Shown here piece after piece: positions 16,029 to 24,598 of a DNA stretch of 36,657 nt. Within the stretch, counting starts at the first letter, position 1; every line of letters starts with the position of its first letter. The DNA is from Streptomyces albospinus. Lineage in GTDB: Bacteria; Actinomycetota; Actinomycetes; Streptomycetales; Streptomycetaceae. The notes beneath the pieces were generated by a model. The model was not told the origin of the DNA. It did no database searches and worked only from the letters and a program-made list of their open reading frames with translations. The stretch covers positions 100,883-137,539 of the forward strand of contig NZ_BMRP01000001.1 of assembly GCF_014648695.1 (NCBI RefSeq). Direction: 5' to 3'. The position numbers and the translations under genes are program-made.

Positions 16029-17073
16029 CCCCGCATCCGTTCCCGCACCCGAACCCCTCCTCGAAGTCCGCGACCTGGTCAAGCACTTCCCGCTCACCCA
16101 GGGCGTGCTGTTCAAGAAGCAGGTGGGCGCCGTCAAGGCGGTCGACGGGATCTCCTTCGACCTCCACCGGGGCGAAACCCTCGGCATCGTCGGCGAATCG
16201 GGCTGCGGGAAGTCCACCGTCGCCCGGATGCTGGTGGGGCTGGAGCGGCCGACGGCGGGTCAGATCCGGTACCGCGGGCAGGACATCACCCGGCTCTCCG
16301 GGCGCGCGCTGAAGGCCGTGCGCCGCAACATCCAGATGGTGTTCCAGGACCCCTACACCTCCCTGAACCCCCGGATGACGGTCGGCGACATCATCGGCGA
16401 GCCCTACGAGATCCACCCCGAGGTCGCACCCAGGGGAGACCGCCGGCGCAAGGTCCAGGAACTCCTCGAAGTCGTCGGGCTCAACCCCGAGTTCATCAAC
16501 CGCTATCCGCACCAGTTCTCCGGCGGCCAGCGCCAGCGCATCGGCATCGCCCGGGGCCTGGCCCTCCGCCCGGAGATCATCGTCGCCGACGAGCCGGTCT
16601 CCGCCCTCGACGTCTCCGTACAGGCCCAGGTCGTCAACCTCCTGGCGCGCCTCCAGAGCGACTTCGACATCTCCTACGTCTTCATCGCGCACGACCTCTC
16701 CGTCGTCCGCCACATCTCCGACCGGGTCGCGGTGATGTACCTGGGCCGGATCGCCGAGACCGGCACCGGCGAGCAGATCTACGACCACCCGACCCACCCG
16801 TACACCCAGGCGCTGCTCTCCGCCGTCCCGGTCCCCGACCCCGAGGCCCGCGAGCACCGCGAGCGCATCCTGCTGACCGGCGACGTCCCCTCCCCGGCGC
16901 ACCCGCCGTCCGGCTGCCGCTTCCGCACCCGCTGCTGGAAGGCCCAGGAGCTGTGCGCACAGGTCGAGCCGCCGCTCGAAGTCCCCACGGAATTCCGGGA
17001 GTCGACGGGACCGGCGCACCATCCCTCGGCCTGCCACTTCGCGGAGGAGCGGCGGGTGGTGCCGGACGCGTAG
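16015..17073 (+). CDS. Oligopeptide ABC transporter ATP-binding protein (OppF/DppF-like)
   Basis: The protein has 352 residues and is the second ATPase of the operon. It has the OppF-type start [20 protein letters not shown], Walker [10 protein letters not shown], the [20 protein letters not shown] segment, signature FSGGQRQR and Walker [14 protein letters not shown]. The oligo_HPY tail contains [14 protein letters not shown] and a final SACHF. Its ATG lies inside the preceding gene (14-base overlap) with a GGAGA ribosome site, so the two ATPases are translated together. It is the last gene of the operon and ends 74 bases from the convergent ATPase gene. Confidence 0.94.
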   Translation: MAPGDPASVPAPEPLLEVRDLVKHFPLTQGVLFKKQVGAVKAVDGISFDLHRGETLGIVGESGCGKSTVARMLVGLERPTAGQIRYRGQDITRLSGRALKAVRRNIQMVFQDPYTSLNPRMTVGDIIGEPYEIHPEVAPRGDRRRKVQELLEVVGLNPEFINRYPHQFSGGQRQRIGIARGLALRPEIIVADEPVSALDVSVQAQVVNLLARLQSDFDISYVFIAHDLSVVRHISDRVAVMYLGRIAETGTGEQIYDHPTHPYTQALLSAVPVPDPEAREHRERILLTGDVPSPAHPPSGCRFRTRCWKAQELCAQVEPPLEVPTEFRESTGPAHHPSACHFAEERRVVPDA

Positions 17074-17091
17074 GCGGCCGGCGAACGCCGC

Positions 17092-17124
17092 GGAGCCCGC
17101 CTCCCCGACGGGGAAGCGGGCTCC
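17092..17124. terminator. Hairpin between two convergent transporter operons
   Basis: GGAGCCCGC (17092-17100) pairs with GCGGGCTCC (17116-17124), continued by TCCCC/GGGGA after one C-A mismatch, around a three-base loop. It sits in the 74-base gap between two convergent operons and can serve both strands. Confidence 0.75.
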
Positions 17125-17147
17125 GGTACGTGCGCAGCGCGGCGGGC

Positions 17148-18290
<1,143 letters not shown>

Positions 18291-18302
18291 GGTGGTGGCT
18301 CC

Positions 18303-19370
18303 CTAGCCCAGCCGGGGCTTGATCTGCTCGGTGAAGAGGGTCTGCTTCTGCTCGCTGCCGAGGTGGCACGCCGCGGCCCGGCCCGGCGCCAGCGCCGGCC
18401 GCTCGTCGCCGCAGCGGGTGCCGCCGACCTCGCCGGTGAAGCCGCAGCGCGGGTTGAACGCGCAGCCCGACGGCGGGTTGAGCAGGCTCGGCGGCGAGCC
18501 CGGGATCGGGTGCAGCGCCTCGCTGACGTCCGAGGAGAGCCGCGGCATGGAGCTCAACAGGCCCCAGGTGTACGGGTGCTGGGGTTCGGTCAGGATCTCC
18601 TTGACCGAACCGCGCTCCACCGCCCGGCCCGCGTACATCACCAGGAGGTCGTCCGCGGTGTTGGCGACCACCCCGAGGTCGTGGGTGATCAGGATGATCG
18701 CGGAGCCGAACTCCTGCTGGAGGTCCTTGAGAAGGTCCAGGATCTGCGCCTGGACGGTGACGTCCAGGGCGGTGGTCGGCTCGTCGGCGATCAGCAGCTC
18801 CGGGTTGCAGACCAGCGCCATGGCGATCATGGCGCGCTGGCGCATACCGCCCGAGAACTGGTGCGGGTAGTCGTCCACCCGCAGAGTGGGCTGCGGGATG
18901 CCGACCTTGGTGAGCATCTCGATCGCGCGCTGCCGGCCCTCGCGCTTGCTCGCGCCGGTGTGCTTGATGAACGGCTCGGCGATCTGCCGGCCGACGGTGT
19001 AGTACGGCGACAGGGCGGTCAGCGCGTCCTGGAAGATCATCGCCATCTTGTTGCCCCGGAGCTTCTCCAGGGTCTTCTCCTTGGCGCCGGTCAGCTCCTG
19101 GCCTTCCAGGTGGATCTCACCGGTGATCTCGGTGGACTTGGGGTTGTGCAGCCCCAGCACCGCGAGGTTGGTGACGGACTTGCCGGAGCCCGACTCGCCG
19201 ACGATGCCCAGGGTCTGGCCGCGCTCCAGGTCGAAGGAGAGGCCGTCGACCGCCTTGACGATGCCGTCCTCGGTGGAGAACCGGATGTGCAGGTCGCGGA
19301 CGGAGAGGAAGGGGTCCGAACCGGATCCGTTCGGGGCCGGCTTCTCCTCGGTCTTGGGGGGTGTGGTCAC
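18303..19370 (-). CDS. BldKD-like oligopeptide ABC transporter ATP-binding protein (OppD type)
   Basis: The protein has 355 residues. Walker A is GESGSGKS near residues 58-65, the signature is FSGGMRQR, and Walker B is [13 protein letters not shown]. The C-terminal oligo_HPY domain has [13 protein letters not shown] and a GRAAACHL ending. I chose the GTG at 19370 because AGGAGAG lies at a proper distance upstream and the protein then begins just before the ATPase fold; the frame is open upstream through the permease gene. The start is 11 bases after the permease stop. It works with the second ATPase to drive uptake through the two permeases of the same operon. Confidence 0.92.
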   Translation of the reverse strand: MTTPPKTEEKPAPNGSGSDPFLSVRDLHIRFSTEDGIVKAVDGLSFDLERGQTLGIVGESGSGKSVTNLAVLGLHNPKSTEITGEIHLEGQELTGAKEKTLEKLRGNKMAMIFQDALTALSPYYTVGRQIAEPFIKHTGASKREGRQRAIEMLTKVGIPQPTLRVDDYPHQFSGGMRQRAMIAMALVCNPELLIADEPTTALDVTVQAQILDLLKDLQQEFGSAIILITHDLGVVANTADDLLVMYAGRAVERGSVKEILTEPQHPYTWGLLSSMPRLSSDVSEALHPIPGSPPSLLNPPSGCAFNPRCGFTGEVGGTRCGDERPALAPGRAAACHLGSEQKQTLFTEQIKPRLG

Positions 19371-19381
19371 GTCAGGCTCTC

Positions 19382-20353
19382 CTAGGACAGGCGCACGCGC
19401 GGGTCGATGAACGCGTACGTCGCATCCACGATGATGTTGAACACCAGGATCAGGGCGGCGCTGAAGATCAGCACGCCCATCACCATGGGCAGGTCGAGGG
19501 TTTTGACGGAGTCGATCGCGAGCCTGCCAAGCCCCGCCAGCTGGAAGGTGTATTCGGTGATCATCGCGCCGCCGAACAGCGAGCTCAGATCGATGCCGAG
19601 GATGGTGACGATCGGGATCAGCGAACCGCGCCAGGCGTACCGCAGGAAGACGTAACGCGCCGGCATGCCCTTCGCCTTGGCCGTGCGGACGTGCTCTTCC
19701 TGGAGCTGCTCGATCATCGTCGAGCGTGCCATACGGGTGTACTGCGCGGTGAAGATCGTCGACATCACCAGCCACGGGATCAGCAGGCCCATGAACCAGC
19801 TGGCCGGATTGCTGGTCAGGTTCACGTACTTGGGCGCGGCCATGATCCCGCTGTAGACGAAGATGCCCAGCACGATCGGCCCGAGGATGTAGATCTGCAC
19901 CGAGCTGAGGACCATCGACGCGCCGGTGACGGTCTTGTCCAGCAGCGTGCCGCGCTTCCAGGCGGCGAGCAGACCGGCGCCCAGGCCGATGACCAGGAAC
20001 GCGACCGCACCGCCGATGGCCAGCGACGCCGTGGTGGGCAGCCGGTCGATCATCGTCGACCAGACGTCCTGCTTGGTGGCGAACGAGTAGCCGAAGCAGG
20101 GAGCGGAGCAGTGGCCGAGGGTGAAGTCCCGGCCGGCGAAGATGCCGACGAGGAAGTGCCAGTACTGGACCGGCACGGGCTGGTCGAGGCCCAGGTTCTG
20201 GTGGATCAGCGCGATGTTGTCGGCGGTGCAGTTCTTGCCGCAGGCCAGCGTCGCGGGATCACCTACGGAGAAGAAGATGAAGAACGTGAAGGCGCTCAGC
20301 AGGACGAGGGTGATGATCGCGCCGAACGTCCGGCGAAGGAGAAAAGGAAGCAT
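19382..20353 (-). CDS. BldKC-like oligopeptide ABC transporter permease (OppB type)
   Basis: The 323-residue protein has about six membrane helices and starts with the family sequence MLPFLLRRTFGAIITLVLLS. The first external loop holds two CX3C pairs, Cys38/Cys42 in ACGKNC and Cys82/Cys86 in CSAPC, which could form disulfides outside the cell. The ATPase-contact loop is EEHVRTAKAKGMPARYVFLR near residues 228-247. The C-terminal VDATYAFIDPRVRLS is typical. A large hairpin lies between the upstream binding-protein gene and this start. Only a weak ribosome site (GAGAGC) is seen, and no better start is available. Confidence 0.92.
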   Translation of the reverse strand: MLPFLLRRTFGAIITLVLLSAFTFFIFFSVGDPATLACGKNCTADNIALIHQNLGLDQPVPVQYWHFLVGIFAGRDFTLGHCSAPCFGYSFATKQDVWSTMIDRLPTTASLAIGGAVAFLVIGLGAGLLAAWKRGTLLDKTVTGASMVLSSVQIYILGPIVLGIFVYSGIMAAPKYVNLTSNPASWFMGLLIPWLVMSTIFTAQYTRMARSTMIEQLQEEHVRTAKAKGMPARYVFLRYAWRGSLIPIVTILGIDLSSLFGGAMITEYTFQLAGLGRLAIDSVKTLDLPMVMGVLIFSAALILVFNIIVDATYAFIDPRVRLS

Positions 20354-20405
20354 GACAGTTCGCTGCTCTCAGGACGGCGGCTGCTGTGGGGTGAGGGGTG
20401 GCGGG

Positions 20406-20457
20406 AAGGCCCCGGAGGGCGCGCGCCCCGCCGTGCGCGCGCGCTCCGGTGTGCCTT
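20406..20457 (-). terminator. Large intercistronic hairpin after the bldKB-like gene
   Basis: A 15-bp stem with one mismatch (20412-20426 with 20435-20449) closes an eight-base loop and is extended by AAGGC/GCCTT outside it. It begins about 20 bases after the binding-protein stop. Inside an operon such a structure probably acts as a partial terminator or a 3' stabiliser, giving more binding protein than permease. Confidence 0.6.
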
Positions 20458-20476
20458 CGTGCGGTGTTCGCTTCGC

Positions 20477-22276
20477 TTACTTCTTGACGAACAGCGTGTT
20501 CACGTCGAGGTAGCCGGCCTCGATGTTGTAGCGGATGCCACCGATCTTCGAGCCGTACAGCTGGAGCACCTTGGTGTAGTAGATCGGGCTGGCCGGGTCG
20601 ACCTTCTCCACGATGTAGTGGTGCAGCTGCTGCCACGCCTCGGTCTGCTTCTTCGCGTCCGTCATCTGCTTGATCTTGTCGATCTCGTCGCTGATGTGCT
20701 GGTCGCGGACGTGCGAGTAGTTGGACGAGCCGTCCTGGATGGTGCGGCCGTCGTAGGACGGCGGGATCACCGTGGAGGCGTCCGCCCAGTCCTGGCCCCA
20801 GCCGGTCATGTAGATGTCGAAGCCGTTGTCGACCTTGCCCATCTGCTGGTACCAGGAGGCCGCGTCGACCTCCTTCTTCTGCACGTTGAAGCCGGCCTTG
20901 CCCAGTGCGTCGGCGATGGCGACGGCTTCCTGCTGCCGGATCTCGGTGTTGGCGTAGGCGTAGACGAGCTTCATGCCCGTCTTGCCGGCTTCCTTGAGGA
21001 GCTGCTTGGCCTTCTCCGGGTCGCCGTTGGGCTTCTTCAGCTTCCCGTAGGGGTCGTAGCCCTTCTCGTAGCCCGCGACGGTCGGGGAGAACAGACCGCC
21101 GGCGTTCTCACCGCCGTAGCTGCCGCCGTTGATCCGGACGATCTGGGCGTTCGGCATGGCGTAGGTGATGGCGTCACGGATCCGCTTGTCCTTGATGCGG
21201 TCCATGTTCATGTTCATCTGCCAGACGTAGACCGCGTAGCCCTGCACCAGACGCTTGCTGGCGCTGGCATCGGTCAGGACCTGCCGGGTCAGCGACGGCT
21301 CCACGAGGTTGGAGAAGCCGATCGCGGTCTTGTCGCCGCCCTGATCGGCCATCAGCCGCTTGGTGTAGTCCGAGTACTGGTGGTTGAAGCTGATGCTGAA
21401 GCCGTCGGGGTACTGCTGGCGCACCGGGTCGGTCTTCGGGTCCCAGTTGGTGTTCCTCACCAGCTGCATGGACTTGCCGGACTTGAAGTCCGCGATCTTG
21501 TACGGGCCGGCGCAGACCGGCGCGACGTCGTACTTGTCCTTGGTGTCCTTGTCGCTGTCCGGAACGGCGCTGTAGCCCGCCTCTGCCAGGGCGTAGGGCA
21601 GCTGCGTCTGCGGGTCCTTGAAGTGGAAGACGATGGTCTTGTCGTCCGGGGTGTCCAGGACGGACTTGGGCAGGTGGTCGCCCTTGTACGGACCGTCCGG
21701 CAGCGCCTTGCGGTAGGTCGTGCCCGCACCTGACAGCCACTGCTGGACGTAGGTCGGGCCCTCGGTGATGAACGACGCGTACTGGCGCTCGATGGTGTGC
21801 CGGATGTCCTTCGAGGTTATCGGCTTGCCGTCCTCGAACTTGATGCCGTCCTTGAGCGTGTACTTCCAGGTCTTGCCGCCGTCGGACATCTGGCCGGCAT
21901 CGGTGGCGAGGTCGCCGACGAGCGTCTGGTTGCCCTTGTCGTCCTGCTTGTACGTGGTCAGGCCGCGGAAGATCAGCTTGGCCAGCTGGCGCATGTCGCT
22001 GACGTACATCTGGGCGGGGTCGAGGTGGTTGAAACTGTCCCGCTGGTAGACGGTGATCGTGCCGCCGGTCTGCGCGCCTGCAACGGGGGCGGCGGGGCCC
22101 TTGGACTGGTCGGAGGTGCCGAGCGGCACCACCTTCGCCTGGCCTGCGGCGTCCTTGTCCGTCTGCGACTTGTCCTTGCCGGTACCGCCGCCGCTGCTGC
22201 AACCGGTGAGCGCGAGCGAACCGGCCGCCAGGGCGGCGATCACCGCGCCGGCTCTACGCGTGGAGAGTGCGTTCAT
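20477..22276 (-). CDS. BldKB-like peptide-binding lipoprotein of the second oligopeptide transporter
   Basis: This 599-residue lipoprotein has a signal peptide and lipobox ALTGC with Cys26 as the lipidated residue, then a Gly/Ser/Lys/Asp-rich linker of about 40 residues. The rest is a solute-binding family 5 domain, with GGTITVYQRDSFNHLDPAQM at the start and KYTLKDGIKFEDGKPITSKD as the family signature region. The C-terminal segment runs VDPASPIYYTKVLQLYGSKI. In S. coelicolor BldKB is the surface receptor for an extracellular signal needed for aerial growth; length and gene position agree with that, but orthology needs an alignment because a second oligopeptide operon is adjacent. It is flanked by non-coding gaps of 107 and 123 bases, unlike the tightly packed ATPase genes. 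Confidence 0.92.
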   Translation of the reverse strand: MNALSTRRAGAVIAALAAGSLALTGCSSGGGTGKDKSQTDKDAAGQAKVVPLGTSDQSKGPAAPVAGAQTGGTITVYQRDSFNHLDPAQMYVSDMRQLAKLIFRGLTTYKQDDKGNQTLVGDLATDAGQMSDGGKTWKYTLKDGIKFEDGKPITSKDIRHTIERQYASFITEGPTYVQQWLSGAGTTYRKALPDGPYKGDHLPKSVLDTPDDKTIVFHFKDPQTQLPYALAEAGYSAVPDSDKDTKDKYDVAPVCAGPYKIADFKSGKSMQLVRNTNWDPKTDPVRQQYPDGFSISFNHQYSDYTKRLMADQGGDKTAIGFSNLVEPSLTRQVLTDASASKRLVQGYAVYVWQMNMNMDRIKDKRIRDAITYAMPNAQIVRINGGSYGGENAGGLFSPTVAGYEKGYDPYGKLKKPNGDPEKAKQLLKEAGKTGMKLVYAYANTEIRQQEAVAIADALGKAGFNVQKKEVDAASWYQQMGKVDNGFDIYMTGWGQDWADASTVIPPSYDGRTIQDGSSNYSHVRDQHISDEIDKIKQMTDAKKQTEAWQQLHHYIVEKVDPASPIYYTKVLQLYGSKIGGIRYNIEAGYLDVNTLFVKK

Positions 22277-22383
22277 GAGGATTCAAGCACCTGCCTGTCA
22301 GTTGTTGTCCAGATGTGCTGTCGGACGCTTCCGGTGAGAACCGGGCGTGGTGGGGGTGACAGCAGGCCCCCTCAAATGGACGA

Positions 22384-23418
22384 TCAGCGCCCGGACTTGG
22401 GGTCGAAGGCGTCCCGGACCGAGTCTCCGAGCAGGTTGAAGCACAGCACGAAGATGACCATCGCGGCGCCGGGGAAGAGCAAGAAGGTCGGGTCGTTCTC
22501 GTAGACCATGCCGGCCGTGTGGAACAGCCGCCCCCAGTCCGGGGTCGGCTCCATGATGCCGACCCCCAGGTAGGACAGGCCGGCCTCCGCCGTGACGAAC
22601 AGCGGGAGCATGTAGGTGCTTTGCACGAGGATCGGGGTCACCACGTTGGGGAGCAGTTCCTTGGTGATGATCCGCCAGGGGGAGGCGCCGGTGATCCTCG
22701 CGGCCTCGACGAAGTCCCGTTCGCGCAGGGACAACACCTGGCCGCGCAGCAGGCGGGCCAGACCCATCCAGCCGAGTGCCCACTGCACGAGGATCAGTGC
22801 GATGGCGCGGATGTAGGTGGGGGTTTCGTCGCCAGGCGCCACGAACACCGCAACCACCACAGGCATGAACGCCACGAACGTCAGCTGGCTGGGAAAGGCG
22901 AGCAGAAAGTCGATGACCCGGCCGACCCAGTAGTCGGTCTTGCCGCCGATATATCCCGCAGTGACACCGAGGACGGTTCCGGTGATCACCACAAGGATGG
23001 TCACCGCCAGTGAGATGCCCAGCGAGGTCCGCAGACCGTAGAGGAGTTGTGTGAACAGATCGCGGCCCAGTGACGGTTCAATGCCGAACCAGAAATCGCC
23101 GGAGATTCCGCCGTTGGCGCCCATGGGGTAACCGAACTCATCGAGCAGGCCCGGGTTATCACTGCCGTAGAGCGTGTACGGATCTTTCCCATACAGCGAA
23201 GCGATCACCGGAGCCAGCGCCGCGATGACGAAGAAGGCGAGCACGATGATCCCGCAGATCATGCCGGTGCGGTCGCGCCGGAAGCGCGCCCACATGAGCT
23301 GGCCGGGGGAACGGCCGACCAACTCACCGCCCTTGCCCTTCTTTTCCTTCTTCAGGCCTTTGGGCGCCAGTCCTGGGGTGGCGGACGTGGCCGCCGAGGT
23401 CTGGGATGGACTAGTCAT
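22384..23418 (-). CDS. BldKA-like oligopeptide ABC transporter permease (OppC type)
   Basis: The 344-residue permease begins with a cytosolic Ser/Thr/Ala/Lys-rich stretch of about 40 residues, then the OppC N-terminal domain (LMWARFRRDRTGMICGIIVL). The FWFGIEPSLGRDLFTQLLYG segment is a variant of the OppC GTDxxGRD motif. The ATPase-contact loop is RDFVEAARITGASPWRIITK near residues 233-252. It ends LLGDSVRDAFDPKSGR. It is the first gene of the operon, an unusual place for an OppC subunit and one shared with bldK. The ATG at 23418 has a poor ribosome site (GGGGGC). Confidence 0.92.
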   Translation of the reverse strand: MTSPSQTSAATSATPGLAPKGLKKEKKGKGGELVGRSPGQLMWARFRRDRTGMICGIIVLAFFVIAALAPVIASLYGKDPYTLYGSDNPGLLDEFGYPMGANGGISGDFWFGIEPSLGRDLFTQLLYGLRTSLGISLAVTILVVITGTVLGVTAGYIGGKTDYWVGRVIDFLLAFPSQLTFVAFMPVVVAVFVAPGDETPTYIRAIALILVQWALGWMGLARLLRGQVLSLRERDFVEAARITGASPWRIITKELLPNVVTPILVQSTYMLPLFVTAEAGLSYLGVGIMEPTPDWGRLFHTAGMVYENDPTFLLFPGAAMVIFVLCFNLLGDSVRDAFDPKSGR

Positions 23419-23488
23419 CGCGAAGTGCCCCCGCGCCGAGTTCTCTTGGAACGTGAAGCGGCACCGATTGCACCGCTGGATGAGCGCG

Positions 23489-23518
23489 ACTTTCGCAAGT
23501 TGTTTACGGCGCAGTCAA
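23489..23518 (-). promoter_or_regulatory. Candidate promoter of the bldK-like operon
   Basis: On the minus strand TTGACT (23518-23513) is followed after 18 bases by GAAAGT (23494-23489). This predicts a leader of about 64 bases before the ATG at 23418. GCGCAG occurs three times just upstream (near 23508, 23542 and 23571) and may mark regulator sites. Confidence 0.35.
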
Positions 23519-23638
23519 GGGTATGCGGTGTGCTTCTGCGCAGGACGTCTGCTTCTTGAGCGAAGATTGCGCAGATTGACGCTAAGGCGTGCTTGACATG
23601 CGGCTGCCATGTACGGCATAGCAGGGCAAATCACCCAA

Positions 23639-23655
23639 CACCACTTAACGTGGTG
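23639..23655. promoter_or_regulatory. Inverted repeat CACCAC-N5-GTGGTG
   Basis: Six-base perfect arms flank TTAAC, in an AT-richer stretch about 220 bases upstream of the bldK-like operon and just downstream of a rightward TTGACA box. It could be an operator for either direction, or the first hairpin of a small RNA. Confidence 0.35.
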
Positions 23656-23730
23656 GCAACTTGACTGTCGCAACTCCGATATACGGACGCGTCATGCTGG
23701 GCAACGTACGGCCGTGCGGGTGCCGTAAAA

Positions 23731-23762
23731 CCGGCCGGGGACGCCGATGGCTCCCCGGCCGG
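23731..23762. terminator. Strong hairpin in the non-coding region
   Basis: CCGGCCGGGGA (23731-23741) pairs perfectly with TCCCCGGCCGG (23752-23762) around a ten-base loop. On the minus strand it is followed directly by TTTTAC; on the plus strand TGTTTTG follows after a few bases. Either orientation could terminate transcription. Confidence 0.6.
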
Positions 23763-24598
23763 CCACTGTTTTGTCCACCTTTCGGTTACCGCTTCCACCG
23801 TGCCTGTTGTCCGCCTGCCGAGTCCGGAGTAGACCTGCGGTAGCGCCTTCGTGTATGCGAGGGCGCCGTGGGCGGGGCGGGGCATCGACGCGGATGAGGG
23901 GTGGGTTGTGTCCACAGTGCGGGAACGCCATCTCGCCCGCGGCGCGCGCGGCATGGGTGGCCTGGTCCGTCTGCAGTTCGCGCTGCTCGGCGCGGCCCGG
24001 ATCGCGCGGGGCGCCGCCGCCCGGCGCCCAGTGGACCTGCGGTGGGGCTGGCCGGGCGCGTCGCCCGGACCGCGGGTGTCCACGATCCGGGCGACGTTCC
24101 GGTGCGACCCGCTGCCGGTCCTCGGCGGGCCGGCCGCCGCAATCGCCGTACGGTGCAAAAGGGCGGTTGCCGCCGCGGGGGCGCGCTGCTGTCGCCGGCC
24201 GCCGCCACCGCGCTGCTGCGGATACGGATCCCGCTGCTGCGGAATCGGATCCCGCTGCTCCGCTTGCCGGGCGCGCGGTCGCCCCAGATGGTCGCCCCAG
24301 GGCGGCGGAGGGGTGCTCGCGGGCCGGGTCGAGGCCGCCGTGGTCGCTGTGGTCGCCTTGATCGTCGTGATCGCCGAACCGGCGCTGTCCGCCGCGCTGT
24401 TCACCGCGGTCGCGGCCGGCGGGCGGCCGGTCCGGGGCGAGGTCTCCGCGGCGAGGTCTCCGGGGCCCCGCCGGCCCGCGTACGGAGTGGTCCACAAGGC
24501 GCCGCCGTACGGCGCGCCCCCGGCACGCCCCGCCGCTGCCCTAGGCGCGCCCCGCCGCCCCCGGCGCTCCCGCCGGGCCGGTAACCGCGCCGCGCCGG
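23763..24598. other. About 0.8 kb without a convincing gene
   Basis: Several frames are open on both strands, but none reads as a known protein. The plus frame with GTG at 23908 (GAGGGG ribosome site) and stop at 24624 has strong third-position GC at 23908-24160 and again at 24300-24450, where it encodes a hydrophobic helix (VEAAVVAVVALIVVIAEPAL). Between 24165 and 24300 the bias moves to another plus frame. An ATG at 23894 in a third frame gives a CPQCGN zinc-ribbon-like start. The 3' end would overlap the convergent peptidase gene. This may be a decayed membrane-protein gene or non-coding sequence. Confidence 0.4.

Larger units (their letters stand above)
23593..23775 (+). ncRNA. Possible small RNA divergent from the bldK-like operon
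   Basis: A consensus TTGACA at 23593-23598 is followed after 18 bases by CATAGC at 23617-23622. About 110 bases further is an 11-bp perfect hairpin (23731-23741 with 23752-23762), then TGTTTTG. Between them is the inverted repeat CACCAC-TTAAC-GTGGTG at 23639-23655. The unit would be a transcript of about 140 bases. No convincing small protein is seen; an ATG at 23694 opens a Cys/Arg-rich frame that runs through the hairpin. This is prediction only. Confidence 0.3.

Noticed and set aside
23631..24497. Minus-strand open frames rich in Arg, Pro and Gln in the 1.2 kb gap.
   Set aside because: Position-specific GC does not fit minus-strand coding (the second codon position is richer in GC than the first) and no domain is seen.
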